Made by a program: the position numbers and the translations under genes | Shown here: piece by piece, positions 8,482-16,392 of the stretch | Layout of the letters: every line of letters starts with the position of its first letter | Numbering within the stretch: position 1 is the stretch's first letter | Notes under the pieces: generated by a model | What the model was told of the DNA's origin: nothing | What the model saw: only the letters and a program-made list of their open reading frames with translations | The model's database searches: none | Assembly: GCA_900766925.1 (NCBI GenBank) | Contig: CAAFXG010000530.1 | Span: 12,523-76,522 of the forward strand | DNA: 64,000 bases | Reading direction: 5' to 3' | Source of the DNA: Lachnospiraceae bacterium | GTDB lineage: Bacteria > Bacillota > Clostridia > Lachnospirales > Lachnospiraceae

Positions 8482-9771
8482 TTATTCAAATCTCACTCTT
8501 ATTGAATTTGCATGTGCCGTAAGCTTCTCTGACTCTGCAAATGCAACAATGTCCTTATATACAGGTTCAAGTGCTTCCTTTGAATAGTAAATAATACTTG
8601 ATTTTTTAATAAAATCATCAACTGATAAAGGTGAAAAGAATCTTGCAGTACCGTTTGTGGGTAATACATGGTTAGGTCCTGCAAAATAATCACCAAGCGG
8701 TTCAGATGAATAACTTCCCAGGAAAATTGCTCCGGCATTCTTAATCTTTGTCATAACATCAAACGGATTAGCTGTAACAATCTCCAAGTGTTCACTTGCA
8801 ATATCATTTACAGTTTCAATTGCCTCATCCAAGCTCTTTGCAACCAAAATATATCCATATGTATCAATAGATTTTCTCATAATCTCTGTACGAGAAAGCT
8901 GCTCAATAAATATTTCCACTTCCTCCGACACCTTCTCGGCAAGTTCCTTTGATGTAGTTACAAGAATGGCAGAAGCCATCTCATCATGTTCAGCCTGTGA
9001 GAGTAAATCCGCAGCAACAAATCTTGGATTGGCAGTCTCATCAGCAAGAACTAAAATCTCACTCGGACCTGCAACGGAATCAATGCTTACATGTCCGAAA
9101 ACCGTACGCTTGGCAAGTGCCACGAAAATATTTCCGGGACCAACAATCTTATCAACCTTAGGAACAGATTCCGTACCATAAGCAAGAGCCGCAATAGCCT
9201 GAGCACCTCCCGCCTTATAAATAGAATCAACTCCCGCCTCATTTGCAGCGACAAGAGTCATTGGATATACCTTTCCCTCACTGTCACAAGGTGTTGTCAT
9301 TATTATATTCTTAACCCCTGCAACCTTCGCAGGGATAACATTCATCAAAACAGAGGAAGGATATACGGCCTTACCACCCGGTACATAAACACCAACATTC
9401 TCGATTGCAGTAACCTTCTGACCAAGCATGGTTCCGTTATCATCTGAATCAAACCAGCTATACTGCTTCTGTTTTTCGTGATAAACGCGAATATTTACAA
9501 TGGCTTTTCTTATTACATCCAACAGCTCTTTATCTACCTGTGTATATGCTTCGTCAATCTCTTCCTTCGTCACCTTAATATTAGAAGCGTTTATCTTAGC
9601 CTTATCAAATTTTTCTGTATATTTAAACAGCGCCGCGTCACGATTAATATGTACATCCTCAACAATTTCCTTTACGGCAGCTTCATAAGAACCATAATTA
9701 TCAGGGCTTCGTTTGAGCAGATTACTTAAAATATCTTTTTTGGTATTCTCATTTAATTCTATAATTCTCAC
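8482..9771 (-). CDS. hisD: Histidinol dehydrogenase
   Basis: 429 aa from the chosen start. Family segments include GVYVPGGKAVYPSSVLMNV, PGNIFVALAKR, SQAEHDEMASAILVT and the catalytic SEHLEIV region, then GPNHVLPT. It performs the last two NAD-dependent oxidations of histidine synthesis with a zinc ion. Two starts compete: ATG at 9786 has only AGGAAG 13 bases away, whereas GTG at 9771 follows GGAGG by eight bases and gives the usual short N-terminus VRIIELN. I prefer the GTG; the ATG would add five residues. It is 44 bp downstream of hisG. Confidence 0.94.
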   Translation of the reverse strand: MRIIELNENTKKDILSNLLKRSPDNYGSYEAAVKEIVEDVHINRDAALFKYTEKFDKAKINASNIKVTKEEIDEAYTQVDKELLDVIRKAIVNIRVYHEKQKQYSWFDSDDNGTMLGQKVTAIENVGVYVPGGKAVYPSSVLMNVIPAKVAGVKNIIMTTPCDSEGKVYPMTLVAANEAGVDSIYKAGGAQAIAALAYGTESVPKVDKIVGPGNIFVALAKRTVFGHVSIDSVAGPSEILVLADETANPRFVAADLLSQAEHDEMASAILVTTSKELAEKVSEEVEIFIEQLSRTEIMRKSIDTYGYILVAKSLDEAIETVNDIASEHLEIVTANPFDVMTKIKNAGAIFLGSYSSEPLGDYFAGPNHVLPTNGTARFFSPLSVDDFIKKSSIIYYSKEALEPVYKDIVAFAESEKLTAHANSIRVRFE

Positions 9772-9815
9772 TGATAAATCCTCCATTATATATATTTATC
9801 TTCCTGCAAAATTAA

Positions 9816-10466
9816 TCATTTGCCGTCTGCAGATATGAGCTCATTTAATTCATTAAGAAGCTTGCGAATTCTTTCATGCTCCATCTTAAGACTTACCTGG
9901 TTTACAACTACTCTGGCAGAAAGTGGACATATTTCTTCCAATACCTCAAGGCCGTTCTCACGCAAGGTCGAGCCTGTCTCAACTATATCCACAATAACCT
10001 CAGACAAATCAACAATAGGTGCAAGTTCAACCGAACCATTTAATTTAATAATCTCGACAGTCTGATTCTTCTGATTATTAAAATAACTCTTTGCAATATT
10101 TGGATACTTACTTGCAACTCTGATGATTTCATTTCTGGATAAAAGCTCCTTTGCAGAGGCAGGACCACATACACACATACGACATTTTCCAAAGCCCAGA
10201 TCCATAACCTCATAGAGGTTTCTTCCCTCCTCCATAATTGTATCCTTGCCTACCACTCCGATATCAGCTGCGCCATACTCAACATAAGTAGGAACATCAG
10301 AAGCCTTTGCAAGGAAAAATTTAATTTTATGTTCTTCATTGGTAAATATTAATTTTCTTGTGTCAGGGTCCTTAACCTCATTACACGTTATACCCATTTC
10401 TTCAAATAATGCTAATGTTTTCTTGGCCAGTCTGCCCTTTGCAAGAGCAAATGTTAAATATCTCAT
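9816..10466 (-). CDS. hisG: ATP phosphoribosyltransferase catalytic subunit (short form)
   Basis: 216 aa from ATG 10466 (MRYLTFALAKGRLAKKT). It has the periplasmic-binding-like catalytic domains and the phosphate/PRPP segment IVDIVETGSTLRENGLEV, and lacks the C-terminal ACT-like regulatory domain of long HisG. Short HisG works only as a hetero-octamer with HisZ, encoded immediately upstream and ending 1 bp before this start. AAGGAG ten bases before the ATG lies inside the end of hisZ. Upstream in-frame codons are open but are not needed and overlap hisZ. This is the committed, histidine-inhibited step of the pathway. Confidence 0.95.
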   Translation of the reverse strand: MRYLTFALAKGRLAKKTLALFEEMGITCNEVKDPDTRKLIFTNEEHKIKFFLAKASDVPTYVEYGAADIGVVGKDTIMEEGRNLYEVMDLGFGKCRMCVCGPASAKELLSRNEIIRVASKYPNIAKSYFNNQKNQTVEIIKLNGSVELAPIVDLSEVIVDIVETGSTLRENGLEVLEEICPLSARVVVNQVSLKMEHERIRKLLNELNELISADGK

Positions 10467-10467
10467 A

Positions 10468-11724
10468 CTAGTACAGCTCCTTCGCATTTACAGTTGTCTT
10501 ATTGTCCTCATATAATGAATATACATCAACCGTATCATCATCTATAAAGTGATATATTCCGGAGAAATGCATTTTCTTTGCATATTTCTCATAATCCTCT
10601 ATACTGTGCTTGGCCGACTTACGTACAAGCTCAATCTTCTTATCCTTATTACGAAGATCAGTTGCGAGGGTAATTGCAGCCCGCTGATCTTCCCTCTCAT
10701 AGAGAATAAGAATATTAGAATGGTCAACTTCAACCTCAATCTTATTTCGTGAAATTGCACTCATCAAATCGTCGACATAAATAGCAAAGCCAACCGATGG
10801 TGCATCCTTTCCGAATTTTGATAACAGATTGTTGTATCTTCCGCCTTTAACAATCGCATCTCCGGTTCCGTATGTATACCCCCTGAACACAATTCCTGTA
10901 TAATAATTATAACGATTAAGCATTGAAAGGTCAAAGCCGATATATTCCTCATATTCGTAGCTTGTAAGTGCCTTATACACCTTTTTCATTCTCTCAATGG
11001 CAAGTAAAGAGGTTTGGTTAGACACAAGCTGACCGGCCCTGTCAAGCATTTCAAGACCTCCAAAAAGACTGTCAAAGCTTGATATTGCCTTTTTCATGTT
11101 ATCTGAAATATCAAGATGTGACACAAATTCACTGAGTCCAAAGAAATTCTTCATCTGAATATACTCTCTGATTTTCATTTCAGTATCTTTATCCAGTCCG
11201 GCTTCTTCAATTATTCCCTTAAAATATTCTATCTCTCCGATTTCAATCTGAAATTCCTTAAGTCCGACAGCCAACAGACAACTAATCACACACGCAATAA
11301 TTTCCGCATCAGAGGCTGAGCTGTCATCATTAACTAATTCTCCGCCTATCTGAGTAAATTCCGAAAGCTTACCCTGATGCTGATGCGCATTGATAAAGGT
11401 ATTACCCTTATAGCAAAGCCTGATTGGAAGCTCCTCATCAGCGTAGTACTTGGCAACACATCTTGCAACACTCGGCGTAATATCCGGTCTCAAAACAAGC
11501 GTATTGTTATTTCTGTCGAAAAACTTATACATCTCATTTGAGGGTGCCGAACCCTTATCCATATTAAAAATATTAAAATATTCAAACGAAGGTGTATCTA
11601 TATCCTGATAACTGTATAACTCCAATACATGATGTATCTGGTCAAGAACCTTAAGCTTTTTCTTACATTCCGAATCATAAATGTCCCTGACACCCTCAGG
11701 AGTATGTAGCAGCCTTTCACTCAT
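10468..11724 (-). CDS. hisZ: ATP phosphoribosyltransferase regulatory subunit
   Basis: 418 aa, a class II aminoacyl-tRNA synthetase-like fold related to HisRS but without tRNA charging. The start HTPEGVRDIY, LRPDITPSVARCVA and KGGRYNNLLSKFG are the HisRS-like motifs; the C-terminal ~100 residues are divergent, as usual in HisZ. It combines with short HisG and provides histidine feedback. The adjacent short HisG supports HisZ rather than HisRS. It is the first gene of the operon, preceded by AAGGAG and two sigma-A promoters. Confidence 0.94.
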   Translation of the reverse strand: MSERLLHTPEGVRDIYDSECKKKLKVLDQIHHVLELYSYQDIDTPSFEYFNIFNMDKGSAPSNEMYKFFDRNNNTLVLRPDITPSVARCVAKYYADEELPIRLCYKGNTFINAHQHQGKLSEFTQIGGELVNDDSSASDAEIIACVISCLLAVGLKEFQIEIGEIEYFKGIIEEAGLDKDTEMKIREYIQMKNFFGLSEFVSHLDISDNMKKAISSFDSLFGGLEMLDRAGQLVSNQTSLLAIERMKKVYKALTSYEYEEYIGFDLSMLNRYNYYTGIVFRGYTYGTGDAIVKGGRYNNLLSKFGKDAPSVGFAIYVDDLMSAISRNKIEVEVDHSNILILYEREDQRAAITLATDLRNKDKKIELVRKSAKHSIEDYEKYAKKMHFSGIYHFIDDDTVDVYSLYEDNKTTVNAKELY

Positions 11725-11764
11725 AACTTTTTCTCCTTAATTATTAATCTTTTTAATTCTGCTA

Positions 11765-11793
11765 ATTATATCCTATATTGATAAAATATGCAA
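11765..11793 (-). promoter_or_regulatory. his operon promoter, proximal (P2)
   Basis: Minus strand: -35 TTGCAT (11788-11793), 17 bp, -10 TATAAT (11765-11770). The predicted start near 11758 leaves a ~34-nt leader before hisZ. Confidence 0.72.
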
Positions 11794-11858
11794 ATATACT
11801 TTAATACGTTGATGTGCTAATTTGTCATCTCGCTACCATATTAAAATCAACGATATGA

Positions 11859-11887
11859 ATTATATATAATAAAAAAATATTTGTCAA
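11859..11887 (-). promoter_or_regulatory. his operon promoter, distal (P1)
   Basis: Minus strand: consensus -35 TTGACA (11882-11887), 17 bp, consensus -10 TATAAT (11859-11864). It gives a ~128-nt leader. I see no T-box or transcription-attenuation hairpin in that leader. The site is back-to-back with the lexA promoter, and the LexA operator is 15 bp beyond the -35. Confidence 0.75.
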
Positions 11888-11901
11888 ACTAAAAATAAAT
11901 C

Positions 11902-11915
11902 AGAACATTAGTTTG
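11902..11915 (+). promoter_or_regulatory. LexA operator (SOS box)
   Basis: AGAACATTAGTTTG: the inverted GAAC-4-GTTY core of the Gram-positive SOS box (consensus close to CGAAC-4-GTTCG) with one core deviation. It overlaps the -35 of the lexA promoter, as expected for autorepression. Confidence 0.72.
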
Positions 11916-11941
11916 CATTTATATCATTCTTGTGATATACT
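11913..11941 (+). promoter_or_regulatory. lexA promoter
   Basis: -35 TTGCAT (11913-11918), 17 bp, -10 TATACT (11936-11941); predicted start near 11948, ~70-nt leader. The -35 lies within the SOS box. Confidence 0.75.
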
Positions 11942-12017
11942 AAAACAAACATTCGATTATTGTATAGTAAATTGAGTACAATATAACGGACATAATTTTA
12001 TAAGGAGGAAAATATAT

Positions 12018-12641
12018 ATGACTTCAGACAAGTTGTCAGCCAAACAACAGGAGATTCTCGATTATATGAAGGAATGTATTCTTACCAAGGGCTATCCGCC
12101 TGCCGTGAGAGAAATTTGCGAAGCAGTTAAGCTCAAATCAACCTCTTCTGTTCATGCCCACCTTAATACACTTGAAGAGAAGGGTTATATCCGTAAGGAC
12201 CCAACCAAACCAAGAGCAATCGAAATTCTTGATGATACCTTTAATTTATCCAGACGTGAAATTGTTAATGTACCAATTGTAGGTACTGTAACCTGTGGAG
12301 AACCAATTTTGGCAGTTGAGAATATTGAGGGCTACTTTCCTGTTCCGCCTGAATATCTTCACGCCAATGGCAGGAACACCTTTATGCTTAAGGTTAAGGG
12401 TGACAGCATGATTAATGCAGGAATTTTCGACGGGGATTTAGTAATGGTTGAAGAAACTAATACCGCCAGGAATTCTGATATCGTGGTTGCACTTATTGAA
12501 GACTCTGCTACAGTCAAAACCTTCTATAAGGAAAATGGACATATCCGTCTCCAACCGGAGAACGATACAATGGACCCGATTATTGTAGAGAATGATTTAT
12601 CTATCCTTGGCAAGGTAATCGGCTTATTCAGAACCTTTTAA
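12018..12641 (+). CDS. lexA: SOS repressor LexA
   Basis: 207 aa. The N-terminal winged helix-turn-helix (about 1-65; VREICEAVKLKSTSSVHAHL) is followed by the S24 autoprotease domain with the Ser130/Lys167 dyad (GDSMINAG and TVKTF). The cleavage dipeptide is Cys93-Gly94 in TVTCGEPI instead of the common Ala-Gly. LexA represses DNA-damage genes and self-cleaves on RecA filaments. AAGGAGG lies eight bases before the ATG. An operator overlaps its own promoter. It is divergent from the his operon and followed within 7 bp by a long palindromic element. Confidence 0.97.
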   Translation: MTSDKLSAKQQEILDYMKECILTKGYPPAVREICEAVKLKSTSSVHAHLNTLEEKGYIRKDPTKPRAIEILDDTFNLSRREIVNVPIVGTVTCGEPILAVENIEGYFPVPPEYLHANGRNTFMLKVKGDSMINAGIFDGDLVMVEETNTARNSDIVVALIEDSATVKTFYKENGHIRLQPENDTMDPIIVENDLSILGKVIGLFRTF

Positions 12642-12647
12642 TATCCT

Positions 12648-12899
12648 AATTAATATAGGAAATAGCGATAAACAGAGCTTAACTGCCGTTACCAATTATA
12701 AACGTGTACCGTTTGAAAGACTTTGTTATGCTATGGAGAAGAGCCTCATACAAAAATCATGGAAACCCATGCTTAGCATGATTTTTGTATGAGGCTCTTC
12801 GCAATGTCATGCATAACGGAATGAAAACGGTACACGTTTATAATTGGTAACGGCAGTTAAGCCCTGCTTATCGCTATTTAAGCAGCTCCTATATCAATT
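12648..12899. repeat. Long palindromic (MITE-like) intergenic element 1
   Basis: A ~250-bp near-perfect inverted repeat between the convergent ends of lexA and the 109-aa ORF. The main arms are 12660-12714 and 12825-12879 (55 bp, two mismatches); the inner arms 12738-12761 and 12777-12800 are a perfect 24 bp with a 15-nt centre; an outer pair at 12648-12660/12887-12899 extends the stem with one mismatch. No long ORF is present. Its ends read AATAGCGATAAACAG, almost the same as the end of the element at 22219-22359. It could be a miniature inverted-repeat element, an RNase III-type double-stranded RNA, or a bidirectional terminator. I see no clear target-site duplication. Confidence 0.85.
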
Positions 12900-12912
12900 T
12901 TAATAATATATT

Positions 12913-13242
12913 TCAGCTTATGATTATATCGCAATAAAAGCCGTCCTTATTTTCCCTGCATGTAATATATCTGTATCTTACACAGCTTCCTTCGTTAAAC
13001 CTTACATACATAGAAGAATATGGGTATGAAACAGCTTTGTTAAAATCATTAAAAATCTCTGTTGCCTTATCTATACTGAATTCATTTAATCTTATATCAA
13101 CAATATATCTGTTGAAATTAACCGTTACTGTACTCTTCCTGATTGTGGTGACACTATCAAGATAAGAAGTTAGTAAACTATATATTACATTATCAGACTG
13201 AAGATTAACTTTACTCAAATATTCATTTATAACCTTATACAT
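12913..13242 (-). CDS. Hypothetical protein, 109 aa
   Basis: I do not recognise this protein. It is small, soluble-looking and mixed in charge, with no signal peptide or membrane segment; it begins MYKVINEYLSKVNLQ and contains a beta-rich middle (TVTVNFNRYIVDIRLNEF) and the C-terminal segment CVRYRYITCRENKDGFYCDI with three cysteines. CGGAGG lies five bases before the ATG, so it is very likely translated. It follows the HD-GYP gene by 23 bp on the same strand and is probably its operon partner, the last gene before the palindromic element. No function is assigned. Confidence 0.7.
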   Translation of the reverse strand: MYKVINEYLSKVNLQSDNVIYSLLTSYLDSVTTIRKSTVTVNFNRYIVDIRLNEFSIDKATEIFNDFNKAVSYPYSSMYVRFNEGSCVRYRYITCRENKDGFYCDIIIS

Positions 13243-13265
13243 ATCAGCCTCCGGCCAAACATAAT

Positions 13266-14468
13266 TTAATAAATCTGCTTATCAGGTATCTTATTATGTA
13301 TTGCCTTAAATTCATTAAAATGCTCTATAAATAATTTGACTACCTTCGGGTCAAAGCTTTTACCTGATAATCTGATGATCTCGTTAAATGTATCCTCAAG
13401 CGACCATCCTTTTTTGTAGTATCTGTCTGAGGTAAGTGCATCAAATACATCACATACAGCCATCAAACGACTTATGTAAGCAATTTCCTCACCCTTCATT
13501 CCAAGATAGCCTGTACCATCCCATCTTTCATGATGCTCCTTTGCAAGTATACATGCCAGATGCATAAGCTCACCCGGACACTTTTCAAGAAGTGCCTCAC
13601 CATATAAAACATGATTTTTCATTATCTGAAACTCCTCGTCAGTCAGTCGGTCCGGCTTATCCAGTATCTCTTCACTAATCATAAGCTTACCAATATCATG
13701 CATCATGGACGCAGTACAAAGCATATCAACATAATCATCATCAAAACCCGATGCCTTACCAAGTACTCTCATGTACTCTGCAACCCTCTTAATATGCTCT
13801 CCTGTAAACTTGGATTTACTCTCACTAATCTCAGCAAACGAAAATATGAGACCCTTTTGATTTTCCTGCATGGTAACGGCAGTATCGATTGCTGTATTAA
13901 TCATCATTGAGTTACGCTGTACTATGGAATATGCAACAATTGACATTGCAAATATAATTGCAATATGGGGCACTGTATAGCCAAGAAGTACATCATATAA
14001 ATCTGTATAAATATTACCGATAAATATTGAAGAAAACTTAACTGACAAAATATCAGAAATTAAAATACCACAGGAAACTATCAGGGATGTAAAAAGTATA
14101 AAGGTCTGATTATAATACAACGATGCCATCAAAATCGGAAATAACATAACCGGAAATGCATAGCTTGAAAACATTGTAAGCATGGCAGTACATATGATAC
14201 ATACACATATTATTACTATGTGCTTGGTTGCCGGCGAATCGTCAATTTTGAGTATGTTTATTATCAGGGTTGGAATAAGTGCAACAAAAATAGACGATGC
14301 AAAAAATATCGTCATCAAAGTAAAATCTACATCTGTAAGTAAATTGCAATAACCAAATGTAATGAGTAATACTATGGCAATTACTCTCATACATCTTGCT
14401 GATATCTGATTAATCTTTACATAGTTTTCATTAATAAGATTATTCTTGTTAGCACTCTTCTGGTTCAT
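13266..14468 (-). CDS. Membrane-anchored HD-GYP domain protein
   Basis: 400 aa. Five to six hydrophobic segments occupy about residues 25-185, followed by an HD-GYP phosphodiesterase domain from about 205. The HD pair is MHDIGK (H257, D258) with GEHIKRV at 223-229 upstream; the GYP loop reads HHERWDGTGYLG at 312-323, with Leu in place of the usual Pro. HD-GYP proteins typically hydrolyse cyclic di-GMP or related dinucleotides; the membrane part may sense a signal. Activity is likely, since the metal ligands are intact, but the GYL variant makes the exact substrate uncertain. It starts 4 bp after rsfS and is followed by the 109-aa orphan. Confidence 0.87.
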   Translation of the reverse strand: MNQKSANKNNLINENYVKINQISARCMRVIAIVLLITFGYCNLLTDVDFTLMTIFFASSIFVALIPTLIINILKIDDSPATKHIVIICVCIICTAMLTMFSSYAFPVMLFPILMASLYYNQTFILFTSLIVSCGILISDILSVKFSSIFIGNIYTDLYDVLLGYTVPHIAIIFAMSIVAYSIVQRNSMMINTAIDTAVTMQENQKGLIFSFAEISESKSKFTGEHIKRVAEYMRVLGKASGFDDDYVDMLCTASMMHDIGKLMISEEILDKPDRLTDEEFQIMKNHVLYGEALLEKCPGELMHLACILAKEHHERWDGTGYLGMKGEEIAYISRLMAVCDVFDALTSDRYYKKGWSLEDTFNEIIRLSGKSFDPKVVKLFIEHFNEFKAIHNKIPDKQIY

Positions 14469-14472
14469 ACCT

Positions 14473-14820
14473 CTATATATCCCCCGGTGAAATTATATTA
14501 CCATCTCTCCAAATATGCTCTAAATCATAAAACGAGCGTTCTTCTTCTGTAAATATATGGATAATTATATCATAATAATCCAATAAAATCCATCCTCCAT
14601 TTGAATAACCTTCCCTATTTTTGAGTGAAATTCCGGCATTATGAAGACACTCTTCAACATTATCGCTCATGGCCTGTACCTGATTCCGGTTAGTTCCATC
14701 TGCTATTACAAAAAAATCACCCATGGTAGAAATATTCGAAATGTCTATAACCTTTACGTTATTTGCCTTCTTATCTTCGAGTGCCTGAACGGCAAGCTTA
14801 ACTAATTCGCGTGAATTCAT
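14473..14820 (-). CDS. rsfS: Ribosomal silencing factor RsfS
   Basis: 115 aa, full RsfS/Iojap length. Typical segments are VKVIDISNISTMGDFFVIADG, RNQVQAMSDNVEE and GWILLDYYDIIIHIFTEEER. RsfS binds L14 on the 50S subunit and prevents subunit joining in slow growth. It lies 10 bp downstream of yqeK and 4 bp before the HD-GYP gene, in the classic obgE-yhbY-nadD-yqeK-rsfS order. Confidence 0.95.
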   Translation of the reverse strand: MNSRELVKLAVQALEDKKANNVKVIDISNISTMGDFFVIADGTNRNQVQAMSDNVEECLHNAGISLKNREGYSNGGWILLDYYDIIIHIFTEEERSFYDLEHIWRDGNIISPGDI

Positions 14821-14830
14821 TCAAAGTCTC

Positions 14831-15394
14831 CTATTCCGATATATAGTATTCATACGTTTTTCTTGTTGCATCATCTATTCTGGCACATGATTCCTCCAGA
14901 TAATCAAGTGTATTCTTAAGTATATGGATTACACAGGCATCCAGATCCTTAAAAGCCTCCTGCCTGATTAGCTCCATATCCTTAACCATTTTGCGATTAG
15001 GTTCAATATAATCTGCAACAAATATTATCTTTTCAAGTAAACTCATACCCGGTCTGCCCGTTGTATGATAAGTAATCGCATCCAGAATTTCTCTGTCATT
15101 TATGTCATATTTATCCTTGGCATAAAATGCCCCAAGCTTGGCGTGAAGCATATCAGGATTACTGCGTTCGTAATTACTTACGGAAAGGTTGTGTTTATAA
15201 GCCTTTTCAAGCTTGTCTCTTGTAGGAAGCCCCTTTGCACAATCATGCAACAGACCGGCAACTCTTGCCTTTTCCATATCAGCTCCATGCACCATTGCCA
15301 AACATGCCGCTGTATATTCAACACCAAGCGAATGTTCAAATCTCTTATCACTTATTTTTCCTTTTAGTCTTGATATCATTTTTTCTCGATTCAT
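14831..15394 (-). CDS. yqeK: YqeK family HD hydrolase (diadenosine tetraphosphatase)
   Basis: 187 aa from ATG 15394. It is an HD-domain protein with RFEHSLGVEYTA, LLHDCAKG, HAKLGA and ITYHTTGRPGMS, and FVADYIEPNR near residues 125-135. YqeK enzymes cleave Ap4A symmetrically to ADP. The start at 15394 overlaps the nadD stop as ATGA and gives the usual N-terminus MNREKMISR; an in-frame ATG four codons upstream (15406) is possible but would overlap nadD further. It lies between nadD and rsfS, as in most Firmicutes. Confidence 0.93.
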   Translation of the reverse strand: MNREKMISRLKGKISDKRFEHSLGVEYTAACLAMVHGADMEKARVAGLLHDCAKGLPTRDKLEKAYKHNLSVSNYERSNPDMLHAKLGAFYAKDKYDINDREILDAITYHTTGRPGMSLLEKIIFVADYIEPNRKMVKDMELIRQEAFKDLDACVIHILKNTLDYLEESCARIDDATRKTYEYYISE

Positions 15395-16065
15395 GTATTT
15401 TCCCATCCATAAAGCCCATAGATTTTTATATAATCTTCAACTCCTTCAGGCATCACACCCTCAGGCATATTTTGTTGTGAAAGTTGCTCCCGTATATTCG
15501 ATGAAGAAATATTAACTATATCATTTCGAAGGATTATAATCTCTCCATATCCAAGCTTTTCAATAAGTTGTTTACTATATTGACGCATGCTGTCAAAGGT
15601 TTCGGAACGTGTTGCAACCAACAATGTACATTTACTTAATATCTGTTCATATCTGTGCCATTGGTGAAAGCTTACCAATGAATCGTCTCCGATAATAAAA
15701 TAGATTTTTATAGTACTGTAAACAGATTTAATTTGTTCAAGTGTATCAATAGTATATGTTACACCACCTCTGGTAAGCTCTAAATCAGATACAACCATGT
15801 CTGACCTTTCGCTTAATGCAAGCCTTAACATATTTAATCTATGACTGTTAGATGCAATATCCCGCTGTTCCTTATATGCAGGCAAATTATTGGGCATGAA
15901 AACTACTTTCTCAATTTCATCTATTTGGTGCAATGCACTCTCTGCCATCATCATATGTCCGTTATGAACCGGATTAAATGTTCCTCCCAATATTGCTATA
16001 CAGTTGACACCTTCAAATTCATCCGTCAATACATTATGCTTATTATCAAAACTTATATCTGTCAT
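15391..16065 (-). CDS. nadD: Nicotinate-nucleotide adenylyltransferase
   Basis: 224 aa. The nucleotidyltransferase signature GGTFNPVHNGHM starts at about residue 27, after an extra ~20-residue N-terminal extension; the C-terminal ISSSNIR motif (equivalent to ISSTxIR) is present. It adenylates nicotinate mononucleotide to deamido-NAD. The stop overlaps the yqeK start by 4 bp, and yhbY ends 16 bp upstream. No sign of fusion with YqeK. Confidence 0.95.
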   Translation of the reverse strand: MTDISFDNKHNVLTDEFEGVNCIAILGGTFNPVHNGHMMMAESALHQIDEIEKVVFMPNNLPAYKEQRDIASNSHRLNMLRLALSERSDMVVSDLELTRGGVTYTIDTLEQIKSVYSTIKIYFIIGDDSLVSFHQWHRYEQILSKCTLLVATRSETFDSMRQYSKQLIEKLGYGEIIILRNDIVNISSSNIREQLSQQNMPEGVMPEGVEDYIKIYGLYGWENT

Positions 16066-16081
16066 ACTTACAACTCCGATA

Positions 16082-16372
16082 TCAATCAGGTAAGACTATT
16101 TTAGGCTTTTTCTTCGACGGTCTATATAAGACAATTTTCTTGCCTATTACCTGAACAACCTGACTCTTCGTTCTTTCTGCCACTGCATTTGCAATTTCAC
16201 GAGGATCATCCATACAATTTTTTAGTACTCCGAGTTTAACTAACTCACGCTTCTCTAACGCCTCATCAACAGCCTTTGTTACCTCAGGAGTAAGGCTTGC
16301 TTTACCAATATTGATAACAGCTTCCAGATTCATTGCCAATCCCTTTAAATATGATCTCTGCTTACTTGTCAT
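16082..16372 (-). CDS. yhbY: YhbY-type CRM-domain RNA-binding protein
   Basis: 96 aa, a single CRM domain: MTSKQRSYLKGLAMNL, then GKASLTPEVTKAVDEAL and the ELVKLGVLKN and VVQVIGKKIVLYR segments. YhbY associates with pre-50S particles. It lies 20 bp after obgE and 16 bp before nadD, matching the conserved ribosome-assembly cluster. The tail KKKPKIVLPD is basic. Confidence 0.93.
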   Translation of the reverse strand: MTSKQRSYLKGLAMNLEAVINIGKASLTPEVTKAVDEALEKRELVKLGVLKNCMDDPREIANAVAERTKSQVVQVIGKKIVLYRPSKKKPKIVLPD

Positions 16373-16392
16373 TTTAAACTCCTTTTATCATC

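Noticed and set aside
11946..11959. Possible second LexA box (CAAACATTCGATTA)
   Set aside because: Only loosely resembles GAAC-4-GTTC, with two core mismatches; too weak to call beside the better site at 11902-11915.
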